NCBI GenBank assembly: GCA_014695325.1
Contig: JACJNZ010000029.1
Coordinates: 124,001-188,000 of the forward strand
Length of the DNA stretch: 64,000 nt
Direction: 5' to 3'
Origin: Cyanobacteria bacterium FACHB-502
GTDB lineage: Bacteria; Cyanobacteriota; Cyanobacteriia; Elainellales; Elainellaceae
Part shown: in pieces, positions 36,331 to 43,927 of the stretch
Numbering within the stretch: position 1 is the stretch's first letter
Layout of the letters: each line of letters opens with the position of its first letter
The notes under the pieces: generated by a model
Seen by the model: only the letters and a program-made list of their open reading frames with translations
Databases searched by the model: none
What the model was told of the DNA's origin: nothing
Program-made: the position numbers and the translations under genes

Positions 36331-36579
36331 CTAAGCGGCAAGAATAAACAGCACCAGCACGATCAGCGTTAACAGCATCAGCAGAGTCGGCAGGAAGCTT
36401 TTTTCTTTCGGCTTAGACAGGTCGCGCTGAAAGCTGCATGAAAGGCAAACAAACTTGTCGGCGTTGCGCTGATAAAGCGTTTGTTTTGAGCATTGCGGAC
36501 ATTCAGAGAAGCGTGTTGGTTCGTCGGGGTAGGAGTAAATATATTCTCGACGAGCGGGAGGCAAGCGACGATCGTTCAT
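36331..36579 (-). CDS. Small zinc-ribbon membrane protein
   Basis: An 82-residue protein starting at the ATG ending at 36579, preceded by GGAGGTTCC. A zinc ribbon with two CxxC pairs (CPQC and CLSC, 19 residues apart) is followed by a basic stretch and one C-terminal hydrophobic helix (LPTLLMLLTLIVLVLFILAA), giving a tail-anchored layout. The larger frame extending to 36933 includes non-coding sequence. Function unknown. Divergent from the dehydrogenase gene at 36815. Confidence 0.75.
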   Translation of the reverse strand: MNDRRLPPARREYIYSYPDEPTRFSECPQCSKQTLYQRNADKFVCLSCSFQRDLSKPKEKSFLPTLLMLLTLIVLVLFILAA

Positions 36580-36814
36580 AGGAACCTCCGGGGATTGAAG
36601 GGGGCTGAAAAAATGAGTCGGTAAGGAAGCGAGGCGCGATCGATCTTGAAAACCAGCAGTAGAGACAACAAGCCAATGAGGATGAATTACGGAAGCTGTA
36701 TTACACGAAACTACATGATAATACAGATCTTCTGAATTCCAGCTGAATCTCTTCTGGTCCGATCCAGTCATTCTGCTTCTAAAATCGACAAGGGAACGCA
36801 GGAGGGCACAACGC

Positions 36815-37723
36815 ATGAAAATTGGCTTGGTGGGAACCGGACTGATGGGTTTGCCAATGGTGGAGCGACTGCGGACTGCCGGAGAATTTGTCACCGCATG
36901 GAACCGCACAGCCAGCAAATTGCAGCCGCTCAAAGATGCAGGAGCGGAACTTGCCTCCTCGGCAGCCGAACTGCTGCGATCGTCTGAATTAATCTTGCTG
37001 ATGCTGACCGATGCCCCGGCAATTCACGAAGTTTTGCTGGTCGAAGAATGCCGCTCTTTGCTTGCCGATCGCACCGTGATCCAGATGGGAACGATTGCAC
37101 CGCAGGAAAGCCGCGATTTGCACGATGAGATACGGCGATCGGGTGGATTTTATCTGGAGGCTCCGGTGCTGGGCAGTATTCCAGAAGCAAAAGCCGGGAC
37201 GCTTCAGGTGATGGTCGGCAGTACGCCGGAACAGTTTGAGCAGTGGTCGCCGATTTTGCGTCAGTTGGGCATGCCGCGCTACGTCGGGGAAGTTGGCTCG
37301 GCGGCTGCGCTAAAGCTGGCACTGAATCAGCTTATTGCCGCGTTAACGACTGCTTTTTCGCTCAGTCTGGGTTTCGTGCAGCGGCAGAATGTACCGATCG
37401 ACACCTTTATGCAGGTGTTACGCCAGAGCGCGCTATATGCGCCTACCTTTGACAAGAAACTTCAGCGCATGATCGATCGCGATTTTGCCAACCCCAACTT
37501 TCCCACCAGACATTTGCTCAAAGATGCCAATCTGTTTTTGCAGGAAGCCCGCAATCTCGGCTTGCAGGTGGATAGTTTAGCAGGCATTCAGCACATCATA
37601 GAGATTGCCTGCACCGAAGGGTTAGCCGACGCAGACTATTCCGCTTTGTTTGCCGCCGTGAATCCTGAAGCAGGGAATCCTGAAGCAGGGAATCCTGAAG
37701 CGGGGAATCCTGAATGTTCCTGA
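36815..37723 (+). CDS. NAD(P)-dependent beta-hydroxyacid dehydrogenase family protein
   Basis: A 302-residue member of the 3-hydroxyisobutyrate dehydrogenase/glyoxylate reductase family. The Rossmann loop is IGLVGTGLMGLPMVERL, the substrate-binding region GGFYLEAPVLGS, and the catalytic Lys lies in GSAAALKLALNQ. The second domain is the usual all-helical dimerisation domain. The extreme C-terminus is made of four copies of a five-residue unit (NPEAG, last one NPECS) encoded by a 15-base minisatellite. Substrate unknown. The next gene starts 8 bases downstream, suggesting an operon. Confidence 0.88.
   Translation: MKIGLVGTGLMGLPMVERLRTAGEFVTAWNRTASKLQPLKDAGAELASSAAELLRSSELILLMLTDAPAIHEVLLVEECRSLLADRTVIQMGTIAPQESRDLHDEIRRSGGFYLEAPVLGSIPEAKAGTLQVMVGSTPEQFEQWSPILRQLGMPRYVGEVGSAAALKLALNQLIAALTTAFSLSLGFVQRQNVPIDTFMQVLRQSALYAPTFDKKLQRMIDRDFANPNFPTRHLLKDANLFLQEARNLGLQVDSLAGIQHIIEIACTEGLADADYSALFAAVNPEAGNPEAGNPEAGNPECS
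37661..37720 (+). repeat. 15-bp coding minisatellite at the dehydrogenase C-terminus
   Basis: Four tandem 15-base units (AATCCTGAAGCAGGG; third with one change, fourth diverged after CCTGAA) at 37661, 37676, 37691 and 37706. They encode NPEAG repeats at the end of the protein and keep the frame. Confidence 0.92.
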
Positions 37724-37730
37724 CTCGTGA

Positions 37731-38402
37731 ATGCCTATGACTTCTTCTCCCCAATCTCCTCAATATACAGTCAGCGTTTGGGAAGGCATCGCCATTACGG
37801 CGGGAGCTGTTCTTCTGGTTGCAGTCGGTTTAGCAGGGCTGGGCGTTAAAGCTCTGAACAATGCGTTTGATCCGCGTCGGGCACAGGCAACGGCTCAAAG
37901 CATTGCTGATTATCAAATTGCGGGCGGTTCGAGGGGCGTTTTCGGCACAAATCTGGGCGGCGGCAAACTGGCAGTGATGAATAGCTTATCTCCCGTTGCT
38001 CTGCCTGCCCTGCCCGCCGGAACTAATGCGCCACCCCAAACTGAACTCTTTCTGGCAAGAATTCCGATTACTGAAGGCGCAACTGATCCCAGTTCTGAAG
38101 AGGATATCACTGGGGATAGCAGCGTTTTTCTCTCAGGATTTTCTTTTTCCTATCAGGATGTGGACACGTTTCAAATTCACAGTGCCCGAACGGAAAATCG
38201 GCTTCTCTGCGGCACAAGTGTTCCCGTCACGATTCAGACTGGACATTTAACCGTAGCAGCAGGTGCACCCTCGATTCCGGCTGTGCGCTATCAGGGGGAA
38301 GCCAACTTCAAAGCGCATACCTATATTGCGATCGTCTCTGCTTTAGGCGAACGGGCAGAAGATCGGGCGATCGAGGTTTTTGATTCACTGCGTTGCCGAT
38401 AG
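37731..38402 (+). CDS. Hypothetical protein with one N-terminal membrane span
   Basis: A 223-residue protein. A hydrophobic segment at about 20-43 (AITAGAVLLVAVGLAGLGV) should anchor it, with the rest outside or in the periplasm. The body has a Gly/Ala/Pro-rich linker and a beta-rich C-terminal region (QTGHLTVAAGAPSIPAVRYQ). I recognise no family. Two closely spaced ATGs (37731 and 37737) are possible starts. It follows the dehydrogenase gene after 8 bases, so co-transcription is likely. Confidence 0.7.
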   Translation: MPMTSSPQSPQYTVSVWEGIAITAGAVLLVAVGLAGLGVKALNNAFDPRRAQATAQSIADYQIAGGSRGVFGTNLGGGKLAVMNSLSPVALPALPAGTNAPPQTELFLARIPITEGATDPSSEEDITGDSSVFLSGFSFSYQDVDTFQIHSARTENRLLCGTSVPVTIQTGHLTVAAGAPSIPAVRYQGEANFKAHTYIAIVSALGERAEDRAIEVFDSLRCR

Positions 38403-38432
38403 CATCATGTTCTCACTGGATGCCCTGAGCAA

Positions 38433-38861
38433 TTATTTTTCGCTGGAAGGCAGGAAGAAAGACTCCGCTTCCTGCATGAGGAAATCTAGCTCCTCAGGAT
38501 TGCTGGCTTGGCTGCTGAAGTCTCTGCCGTCTGAGGATTTCAGCGTGATTTCCAGCATTCGATTTTCAAACAGTCGATCGCGCAAAAAATCGAGTACCTG
38601 CATAAGATAGGGCAATCGCACTTCGGCTTCCAGCACCGCCGGCAAAAAGCCACTAATATTGCGCGGCATCATTCCGATCGGCATTTCGGGGGCAACTTTC
38701 ACCGCAACCAGGGTGACATCCTGCACCCCTTCCCGATTTCTAAGCTGGGGCAAAACCTGCTCGATCTCGGCATAGAGCTTTCGATCGCCCAACTCACGAT
38801 CCCGAAGGGCGATGCGCATCCGAACTGCCACCTGCACTCGATTAAAGAGAGCGTTCGCCAT
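38433..38861 (-). CDS. Conserved hypothetical protein, about 142 residues
   Basis: No named domain recognised. From the ATG at 38861 it reads MANALFNRVQVAVRMRIALRD, then LYAEIEQVLPQLRNREGVQDV and EVRLPYLMQVLDFLRDRLFE. The sequence is amphipathic and soluble with no membrane span. An upstream ATG (38870) is three codons earlier. It converges with the preceding hypothetical gene, 30 bases apart. Function unknown. Confidence 0.65.
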   Translation of the reverse strand: MANALFNRVQVAVRMRIALRDRELGDRKLYAEIEQVLPQLRNREGVQDVTLVAVKVAPEMPIGMMPRNISGFLPAVLEAEVRLPYLMQVLDFLRDRLFENRMLEITLKSSDGRDFSSQASNPEELDFLMQEAESFFLPSSEK

Positions 38862-38974
38862 GAATGCCACCTAAGACGAATAATCTCGATATTGTAGGAG
38901 GCTGTTGTCGAATTCGCGTCCCTCAAGAGGCGGTTTTAGTGAAGAACCCTGGTTTGATGATCAGCGTTTTTGGG

Positions 38975-40072
38975 CTATTCGACCCGGACTTTCAAATTGT
39001 TGTCCACGTTATCGTATCCGGTGATAAATCCATTTTTTAGCTCGATTTTGCTGTTGCCATAGCTCAGCGTTTCGGTACAGCTAGGGTCGTCTAGCTCCAC
39101 ATGGGTGGGTGTGCCCTGAATGCGGAACAGGTCCTCCCGCATCGAGTTCATCGTCCAGTAGGGCTGGTTAGAAGTCTGTCCAACGGGAAGGGTCTGCACG
39201 TACAGGTTATTACTGAAGTTGCGATAGCCGGTAACGCGATTATCAGTTAGCTCGATGGTGCTATTGCTGTAGTAGAGCAGTTCTTTTTTGGAGTATTCGT
39301 ATTGAGTCACACGCGAGGGGGTTCCCTGCACAGCAAAAACTTCTTCCTTGGTAGAACCCAATCCCCAGAAGGAAGCGGCTTTTTTGAATGAATGGTCGGG
39401 CTGCGCGGTTACTCTCAAGTTGCGATCGAAGTCTTCATAGCGGATGACTACCCCATTTCGCAGCTCAACCGCACTTTTGCCGTAGCGCAGCACTTCTTTG
39501 CACATCGAGTCATAGCGATCGGTCGAGGAAGGTTTACCCTGAATGCCAATCACTTCGGCTCGGCGCGATCCCGCTGACCACAGACCCTCCCCTGGAGCGG
39601 TTTGAGTTGATTCTTCGGCTTTGCGCTGAGCATACTGCAAATTGCGCTCGTACTGCGGAATCCGCGATTGAGCAACGTCATATCGAGCATAAGACATCGG
39701 AACCTGACGCATCAGGTCAATCGCTTCTTGCCACCACTTGGCAACTATCTTCCATTCTTCGACGGAATTTGCCTGCTGCGTGAGTTCAGATGCGCTCACT
39801 GCCCGATTGACTGCCCATCGAAACGGCTCTGCCTGGGCTGCGGCAAAACTGCGGCTACTGCCTAATCGAAGATCTTGCGTGGCAACGACGATCGCAAACC
39901 CAACGCTTGCTCCCATCAAAGCAATTCCTAATACAGGCGATAGCAGCCTTCTGCCCGGCAACCTGCGTCGTGGCGGGGGTGGAGGAGGGACCTGACCTAA
40001 AAATTCCATCTCATAGTAAAGATTCCGTTTGTCCCTGCTGTTTTTGCCGTGAGCGTCGCGTCGGTTTTTCAT
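38975..40072 (-). CDS. Membrane-anchored protein with three SmpA/OmlA-like repeats
   Basis: About 365 residues from ATG 40072 (MKNRRDAHGKN). A proline-rich basic segment (PPPPPPRRR) precedes one membrane helix (VLGIALMGASVGFAIVV), then a helical region (EEWKIVAKWWQEAIDL) and three tandem copies of a ~65-residue domain. Each copy has the pattern REEVxxIQGTPxxV, then LxYGNSxIELxNGxVxGY and NLxV. This resembles the small outer-membrane lipoprotein SmpA/BamE-like fold found in many cyanobacterial proteins, which binds other envelope components. Specific role unknown. Confidence 0.75.
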   Translation of the reverse strand: MKNRRDAHGKNSRDKRNLYYEMEFLGQVPPPPPPRRRLPGRRLLSPVLGIALMGASVGFAIVVATQDLRLGSSRSFAAAQAEPFRWAVNRAVSASELTQQANSVEEWKIVAKWWQEAIDLMRQVPMSYARYDVAQSRIPQYERNLQYAQRKAEESTQTAPGEGLWSAGSRRAEVIGIQGKPSSTDRYDSMCKEVLRYGKSAVELRNGVVIRYEDFDRNLRVTAQPDHSFKKAASFWGLGSTKEEVFAVQGTPSRVTQYEYSKKELLYYSNSTIELTDNRVTGYRNFSNNLYVQTLPVGQTSNQPYWTMNSMREDLFRIQGTPTHVELDDPSCTETLSYGNSKIELKNGFITGYDNVDNNLKVRVE

Positions 40073-40167
40073 GCTGGTTTCCGGCGATACACGTGATGGT
40101 TGAAACACCAATAGTATAGGTGCGAATCTGCTAAAGTAAATATTTTTAAACCCGAATCCTTGAAAAT

Positions 40168-40794
40168 TTACGTAATTTTGCCCTCGCCATACTGGTGCAG
40201 CCAGTGATTCAACAGTTCAGCAGCCGTAGTGCGCTGATAGCGATCGGGTAATTGGGGGGAACTCACGACAGTTCTGCACAAAGTTTTAACATGATATCCA
40301 CAGATCTGCTGTGGTGCCCGCCACAAATCCAGGTGACGTACAGCCGGATCGGCATAAAAGCTATCGCCACCGCTGCCCAGTAATGCCGAACTCCAGTGAG
40401 TAAAGGCATCATGGCTCAGCCGATGAATCGGGAAATTGCCCCAGAGCGGCACCCCCCAGCCATCGATCGCAATCACAGCTTTGACCGTTCCCCCTGCTGC
40501 CTGCCACTGCTGCGCAGCCCCGATCGCCGCAACGACCCCCGCACTAAACCCGATAAACACCAGTGAATTGACATTTTGATGTATTTTTTCGGACTGTCGG
40601 ATGCGAAGCTGCTGCTGCAAAAAAGCGAACATATGCAGACCGGAATAGGGCGGGTAGCGATCGGCAGGGTAAATCAGCTCTTGAGGAGAACACACTTCAC
40701 CAGAACTGCGTCCGATGCTCGTTCGTCCTAACCCTTTCAGGAAGCCGATCGTCAGCTCAGGCGGATGATATCCCGGACAAATTACGATCGTCAT
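40168..40794 (-). CDS. Alpha/beta-hydrolase-like cyanobacterial protein
   Basis: A 208-residue protein starting MTIVICPGYHPPELT. A nucleophile-elbow motif LVFIGFSAGVVAA (GFSAG) and the preceding strand suggest a compact alpha/beta-hydrolase fold. A candidate acid lies in VIAIDGWGVP and a candidate His in RLSHDAFTHW. No lid domain is obvious. Substrate unknown. It lies 95 bases downstream of an amino-acid permease gene on the same strand. Confidence 0.7.
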   Translation of the reverse strand: MTIVICPGYHPPELTIGFLKGLGRTSIGRSSGEVCSPQELIYPADRYPPYSGLHMFAFLQQQLRIRQSEKIHQNVNSLVFIGFSAGVVAAIGAAQQWQAAGGTVKAVIAIDGWGVPLWGNFPIHRLSHDAFTHWSSALLGSGGDSFYADPAVRHLDLWRAPQQICGYHVKTLCRTVVSSPQLPDRYQRTTAAELLNHWLHQYGEGKIT

Positions 40795-40888
40795 GCTTGG
40801 TTTTTCTGATTGCCGGATTTTTGAAGCAGCACTGTTAGGGCAGCACTGACAGCATTATCGCCGAATTGCATTATGGCAAATTGCATTA

Positions 40889-42169
40889 TTACCGAATTGC
40901 CCGCCTTAGCCCGTGCCAAATCAGTCCTGCAACAATTAACCCCAACCCAGCTTGCCAAACGATCGGCTCCACCCAAAACGCCAGCAGCAGACAGGACAAT
41001 AAGCCCACGATCGACACCCAAGCAGGATAGAGCCTTTCTGCAACCGGAAGCCGTAGAGCTGCCCCGTTGGTAATGGCGTAATAAATGAGAACGCTGAACG
41101 CACTAAACGACCAGGTGGTTTTCACGTTGCCCACCAGCACCAATAGCCCGATCGCCCCACTTACCCCAAAAACTGCCCAGGTTGGAGTTGCCTGTGTTCG
41201 GTTGAGCTGAGCAAAGCAATGTGGCATATCCGATCGCCGTCCCATTGCCAGCAGCACCCGCGATAGCCCCAAAATCAGATTGAGCAGCACGCCCAGCATT
41301 GCCGTCATTGCGCCGATCGCTAACACCAGCGAACCGCCGGCTCCCGCGACCTGACGGATTGCCGCTTCCAAGGGAGCTGTGCCGCTTAGCCCACCGACGC
41401 CCACTGCCCCAATTCCAACGGTGGCGATCGTGCTATAGAGCAGCAGAGTGAGTCCGAGACACACAAGCATTGCTTTCGGAATCGTCTGGCGCGGGTTTCG
41501 AGCTTCTTCGCCCATCGTGGCAATTCTGCCGTATCCGGTGTATGCCACAAACATGAGGGCACTCGCTTCCAGCACGCCCGTAGGCGATGTCGTGAAAAAA
41601 GGCACCAGGTTCTGTGAGCCGTTCTGCACCGCAAACGGCAAACAAGCAAGTACAAAAAAGCCGAGTGCCAGCAGCGTTACTGCCACAATTACCGTATTCG
41701 CTGCATTTGATCGCTTAATGCCCTTCAGCACGATCGCGGTGAGCGTTACGACGGCAATCAGGGCGATCGTCACGAGCGGCACAGCATTACCGCCGAGGTC
41801 ACGTCCGAGCAGGTTCAGCAAATATCCTGCAAACCCCAGCGCCGCCGTTGCCGCCGAAGCTGCCTTTGCCACCAAAAACATCCAACCTGCTGTGAAGCCG
41901 AGCCAGGGTGTGAGATAACGATAGCCATATTCATAGGTTCCACCGCTGACTGGATGACTGGCTGCAAGCTGGGCACTGCTCAACCCATTGCAAATTGCGA
42001 CGATCGCCCCAATTAAAACTGCCAAAATCACCGCAGGCCCGGCTAAGTTCGCCCCAATGCCAATGCTGACAAAAACCCCTGTGCCGACGATCGATCCTAG
42101 CCCCATAAGGGTCGCCCCTAAAACTCCGAGTTCGCGTTTAAGTTGGGGTTGGGGGGCAGCAGTAGACAT
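40889..42169 (-). CDS. APC-superfamily amino acid permease
   Basis: A 426-residue integral membrane protein with about 12 hydrophobic segments. The first span contains the APC signature GLGSIVGTGVFVSIG (unwound GSIVGTG substrate/ion region), followed by SHPVSGGTYEYGYRYL and GWMFLVAKAASAATAALGF. It should import an amino acid or polyamine with protons or sodium. The substrate cannot be assigned. Confidence 0.9.
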   Translation of the reverse strand: MSTAAPQPQLKRELGVLGATLMGLGSIVGTGVFVSIGIGANLAGPAVILAVLIGAIVAICNGLSSAQLAASHPVSGGTYEYGYRYLTPWLGFTAGWMFLVAKAASAATAALGFAGYLLNLLGRDLGGNAVPLVTIALIAVVTLTAIVLKGIKRSNAANTVIVAVTLLALGFFVLACLPFAVQNGSQNLVPFFTTSPTGVLEASALMFVAYTGYGRIATMGEEARNPRQTIPKAMLVCLGLTLLLYSTIATVGIGAVGVGGLSGTAPLEAAIRQVAGAGGSLVLAIGAMTAMLGVLLNLILGLSRVLLAMGRRSDMPHCFAQLNRTQATPTWAVFGVSGAIGLLVLVGNVKTTWSFSAFSVLIYYAITNGAALRLPVAERLYPAWVSIVGLLSCLLLAFWVEPIVWQAGLGLIVAGLIWHGLRRAIR

Positions 42170-43062
42170 TTTTGCTTCAGGTCAAACTCCAGGCTCGGGT
42201 CAGTTTGGGAATGGGGCGATCGCCCCCATCATGGCAAATCTCGTGTCTCAAACCATGTCATTCAAGCTACATCTTGTCAGTGACATCCTGCGACCTGCTT
42301 TGAGTTTCATCACGTTGTCAAATCTCCTGCTTCAGGAGGAGGGAGGGGCAATGGACAACTTTTCCCACTCCTCAAACAACCTGTAACTCGCTGCGGCTGA
42401 AATTCTGCACTCAAGATTTTGTACTTAGCAGAGCCAACCACAGAACGGGCAGCAAAGAAAACTTTACATTTGCTGCATAATTTCACAAAACAAATTTATA
42501 GCCGTCCAAAGGAATTTCAGAAAAAATTAATGTATTCTTTCCGTAGATGTAGTCCGACTTTCTGTATTTCTTCTATGCTTGGTATCTATGTTTAGAACGG
42601 ATACTCGATACGGACATAGACAAACTTTGATAAGGATACGGAAAGCAACAGAAACTCTGTGGGGCTGAGTTAATTCACTGCTTATAACGCTGGGAATTTG
42701 ATCGCTGTGAATTCCATCACAGGGCTAAACAGAGTTAAAGGCTTTAATAAAGGGCAGTCGAAAGTTCACTTCAGCTTAATTTGTTTGTCACACGCCATCG
42801 TTATCTTACTTATACGATTAAGCGACTTCAAACGATTGCATTGAGCGAAGACTGAAAGACCCACCAGCTAAATAGATCATGACCTTGGGTAACTGCGGAC
42901 AGGCAGTTGTTTTGGGTAATTGTTGCAGGTAGCTATTGCAGGTAACTATTGCTCTCTCCACAACACAGTCGTCGCTTCGCTTTTCGCTTAATTTCCAACG
43001 CTGAACTTCAAGTTGAACTTCAAGATGTTGCTTAGCCCATTTCCAGGAGGTGAGTTTTACGA
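42170..43062. other. Long intergenic region
   Basis: 893 bases between the permease start (minus strand) and the DUF2949 gene (plus strand). Open frames here have no family-like sequence. A small hairpin CTCCTG-CTT-CAGGAG occurs near 42327-42341, and a short direct repeat GAACTTCAAG occurs twice near 43003-43025. The region must contain both divergent promoters; no RNA gene was recognised. Confidence 0.45.
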
Positions 43063-43260
43063 ATGAATCCAACGAAATACTCCCGATTTATTCGATTTCT
43101 ACAGGAGGATTTGGCCCTGTCTGCGGCTTCAATCGCGATCGCAATGCGCTATCGTGAGCAAGATCCTGGACCTCTGCCGATGATCCTCTGGCAATATGGC
43201 TTGGTAACGCTAGAACAGCTCGATCGCATTTTTGACTGGCTCGAAACAGCGCAGCCCTAA
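43063..43260 (+). CDS. DUF2949 small protein
   Basis: A 65-residue protein, MNPTKYSRFIRFLQEDLA to IFDWLETAQP. The block LPMILWQYGLVTLEQLDRIFDWLE matches the cyanobacteria-specific DUF2949 family as I know it, with a helical, DprA/winged-helix-like look. A good ribosome site (AGGAGGTGAG, 43046-43055) precedes the ATG. Function unknown. Confidence 0.82.
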   Translation: MNPTKYSRFIRFLQEDLALSAASIAIAMRYREQDPGPLPMILWQYGLVTLEQLDRIFDWLETAQP

Positions 43261-43404
43261 AACGGCTCCGGCTCTTCAGATTGCTCCCCGGAATTGCGCT
43301 AGCACTGAGGAACTTTTTGGGCATGCCGCCGATCGAAGCAGAAACGTGGAGCAGTCGAAAAATATCTCAACCGATTGCCCCGATCATTAACCTGATCATT
43401 AAAA

Positions 43405-43806
43405 ATGCGAGCAAAACTGTTTTGGGCAGGAATCGGTGTAGTAAGCTGGATTTTTCTTGGAATGATCCTGAGCTTGATTGGGGGTTCGGTCATCGGTTTC
43501 AGTCAGATTGATGGCTTGATCAGGTTTGGTGCAGCGATCGGGCTAGCCATTGGTTTGTTTTATAGCGGTGCGGCGTTGCTGACTGCGTTATTGGTGCATT
43601 CCCGTCGCGTAATGCCCTGGATGATTAGCAGCTCCCTTGCCTGCGCGATCGTGTGTTTCTTTATAGCCATTGGGCTGGGCGGTTATCCCAAACACACTCA
43701 AGCAGATCTAAGTTTTCTCTTGATCGCGCCAGTTAGTATCGCGCTTGGGGGACTGTTGGGAAGTGGGCTGGGTGTGGCGTTTTGGCGATCGAGGATGGGT
43801 GTTTAG
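43405..43806 (+). CDS. Small four-span membrane protein
   Basis: A 133-residue, very hydrophobic protein with about four transmembrane helices: AGIGVVSWIFLGMILSLIGG, IGLAIGLFYSGAALLTALL, MISSSLACAIVCFFIAIGL, and LLIAPVSIALGGLLGSGLG. No recognised family and no charged pore-like motif. The ATG at 43405 gives a short basic N-terminus. Ribosome site weak. Function unknown. Confidence 0.65.
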   Translation: MRAKLFWAGIGVVSWIFLGMILSLIGGSVIGFSQIDGLIRFGAAIGLAIGLFYSGAALLTALLVHSRRVMPWMISSSLACAIVCFFIAIGLGGYPKHTQADLSFLLIAPVSIALGGLLGSGLGVAFWRSRMGV

Positions 43807-43927
43807 AAGGTTTGAAACGCGTTTGAAACGCATTTAAGGTGCTACATCGCCTCCTAAAAATGACGCATCCGCAAGCTCACATGGCAGAATTTAGAAAGTG
43901 AAACGCCGTGATTCCTCAGAATTTCCA

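Noticed and set aside
36580-36933. N-terminal extension of the zinc-ribbon membrane protein
   Set aside because: It overlaps the divergent dehydrogenase gene and its promoter; GGAGGTTCC before the ATG at 36579 marks the real start.
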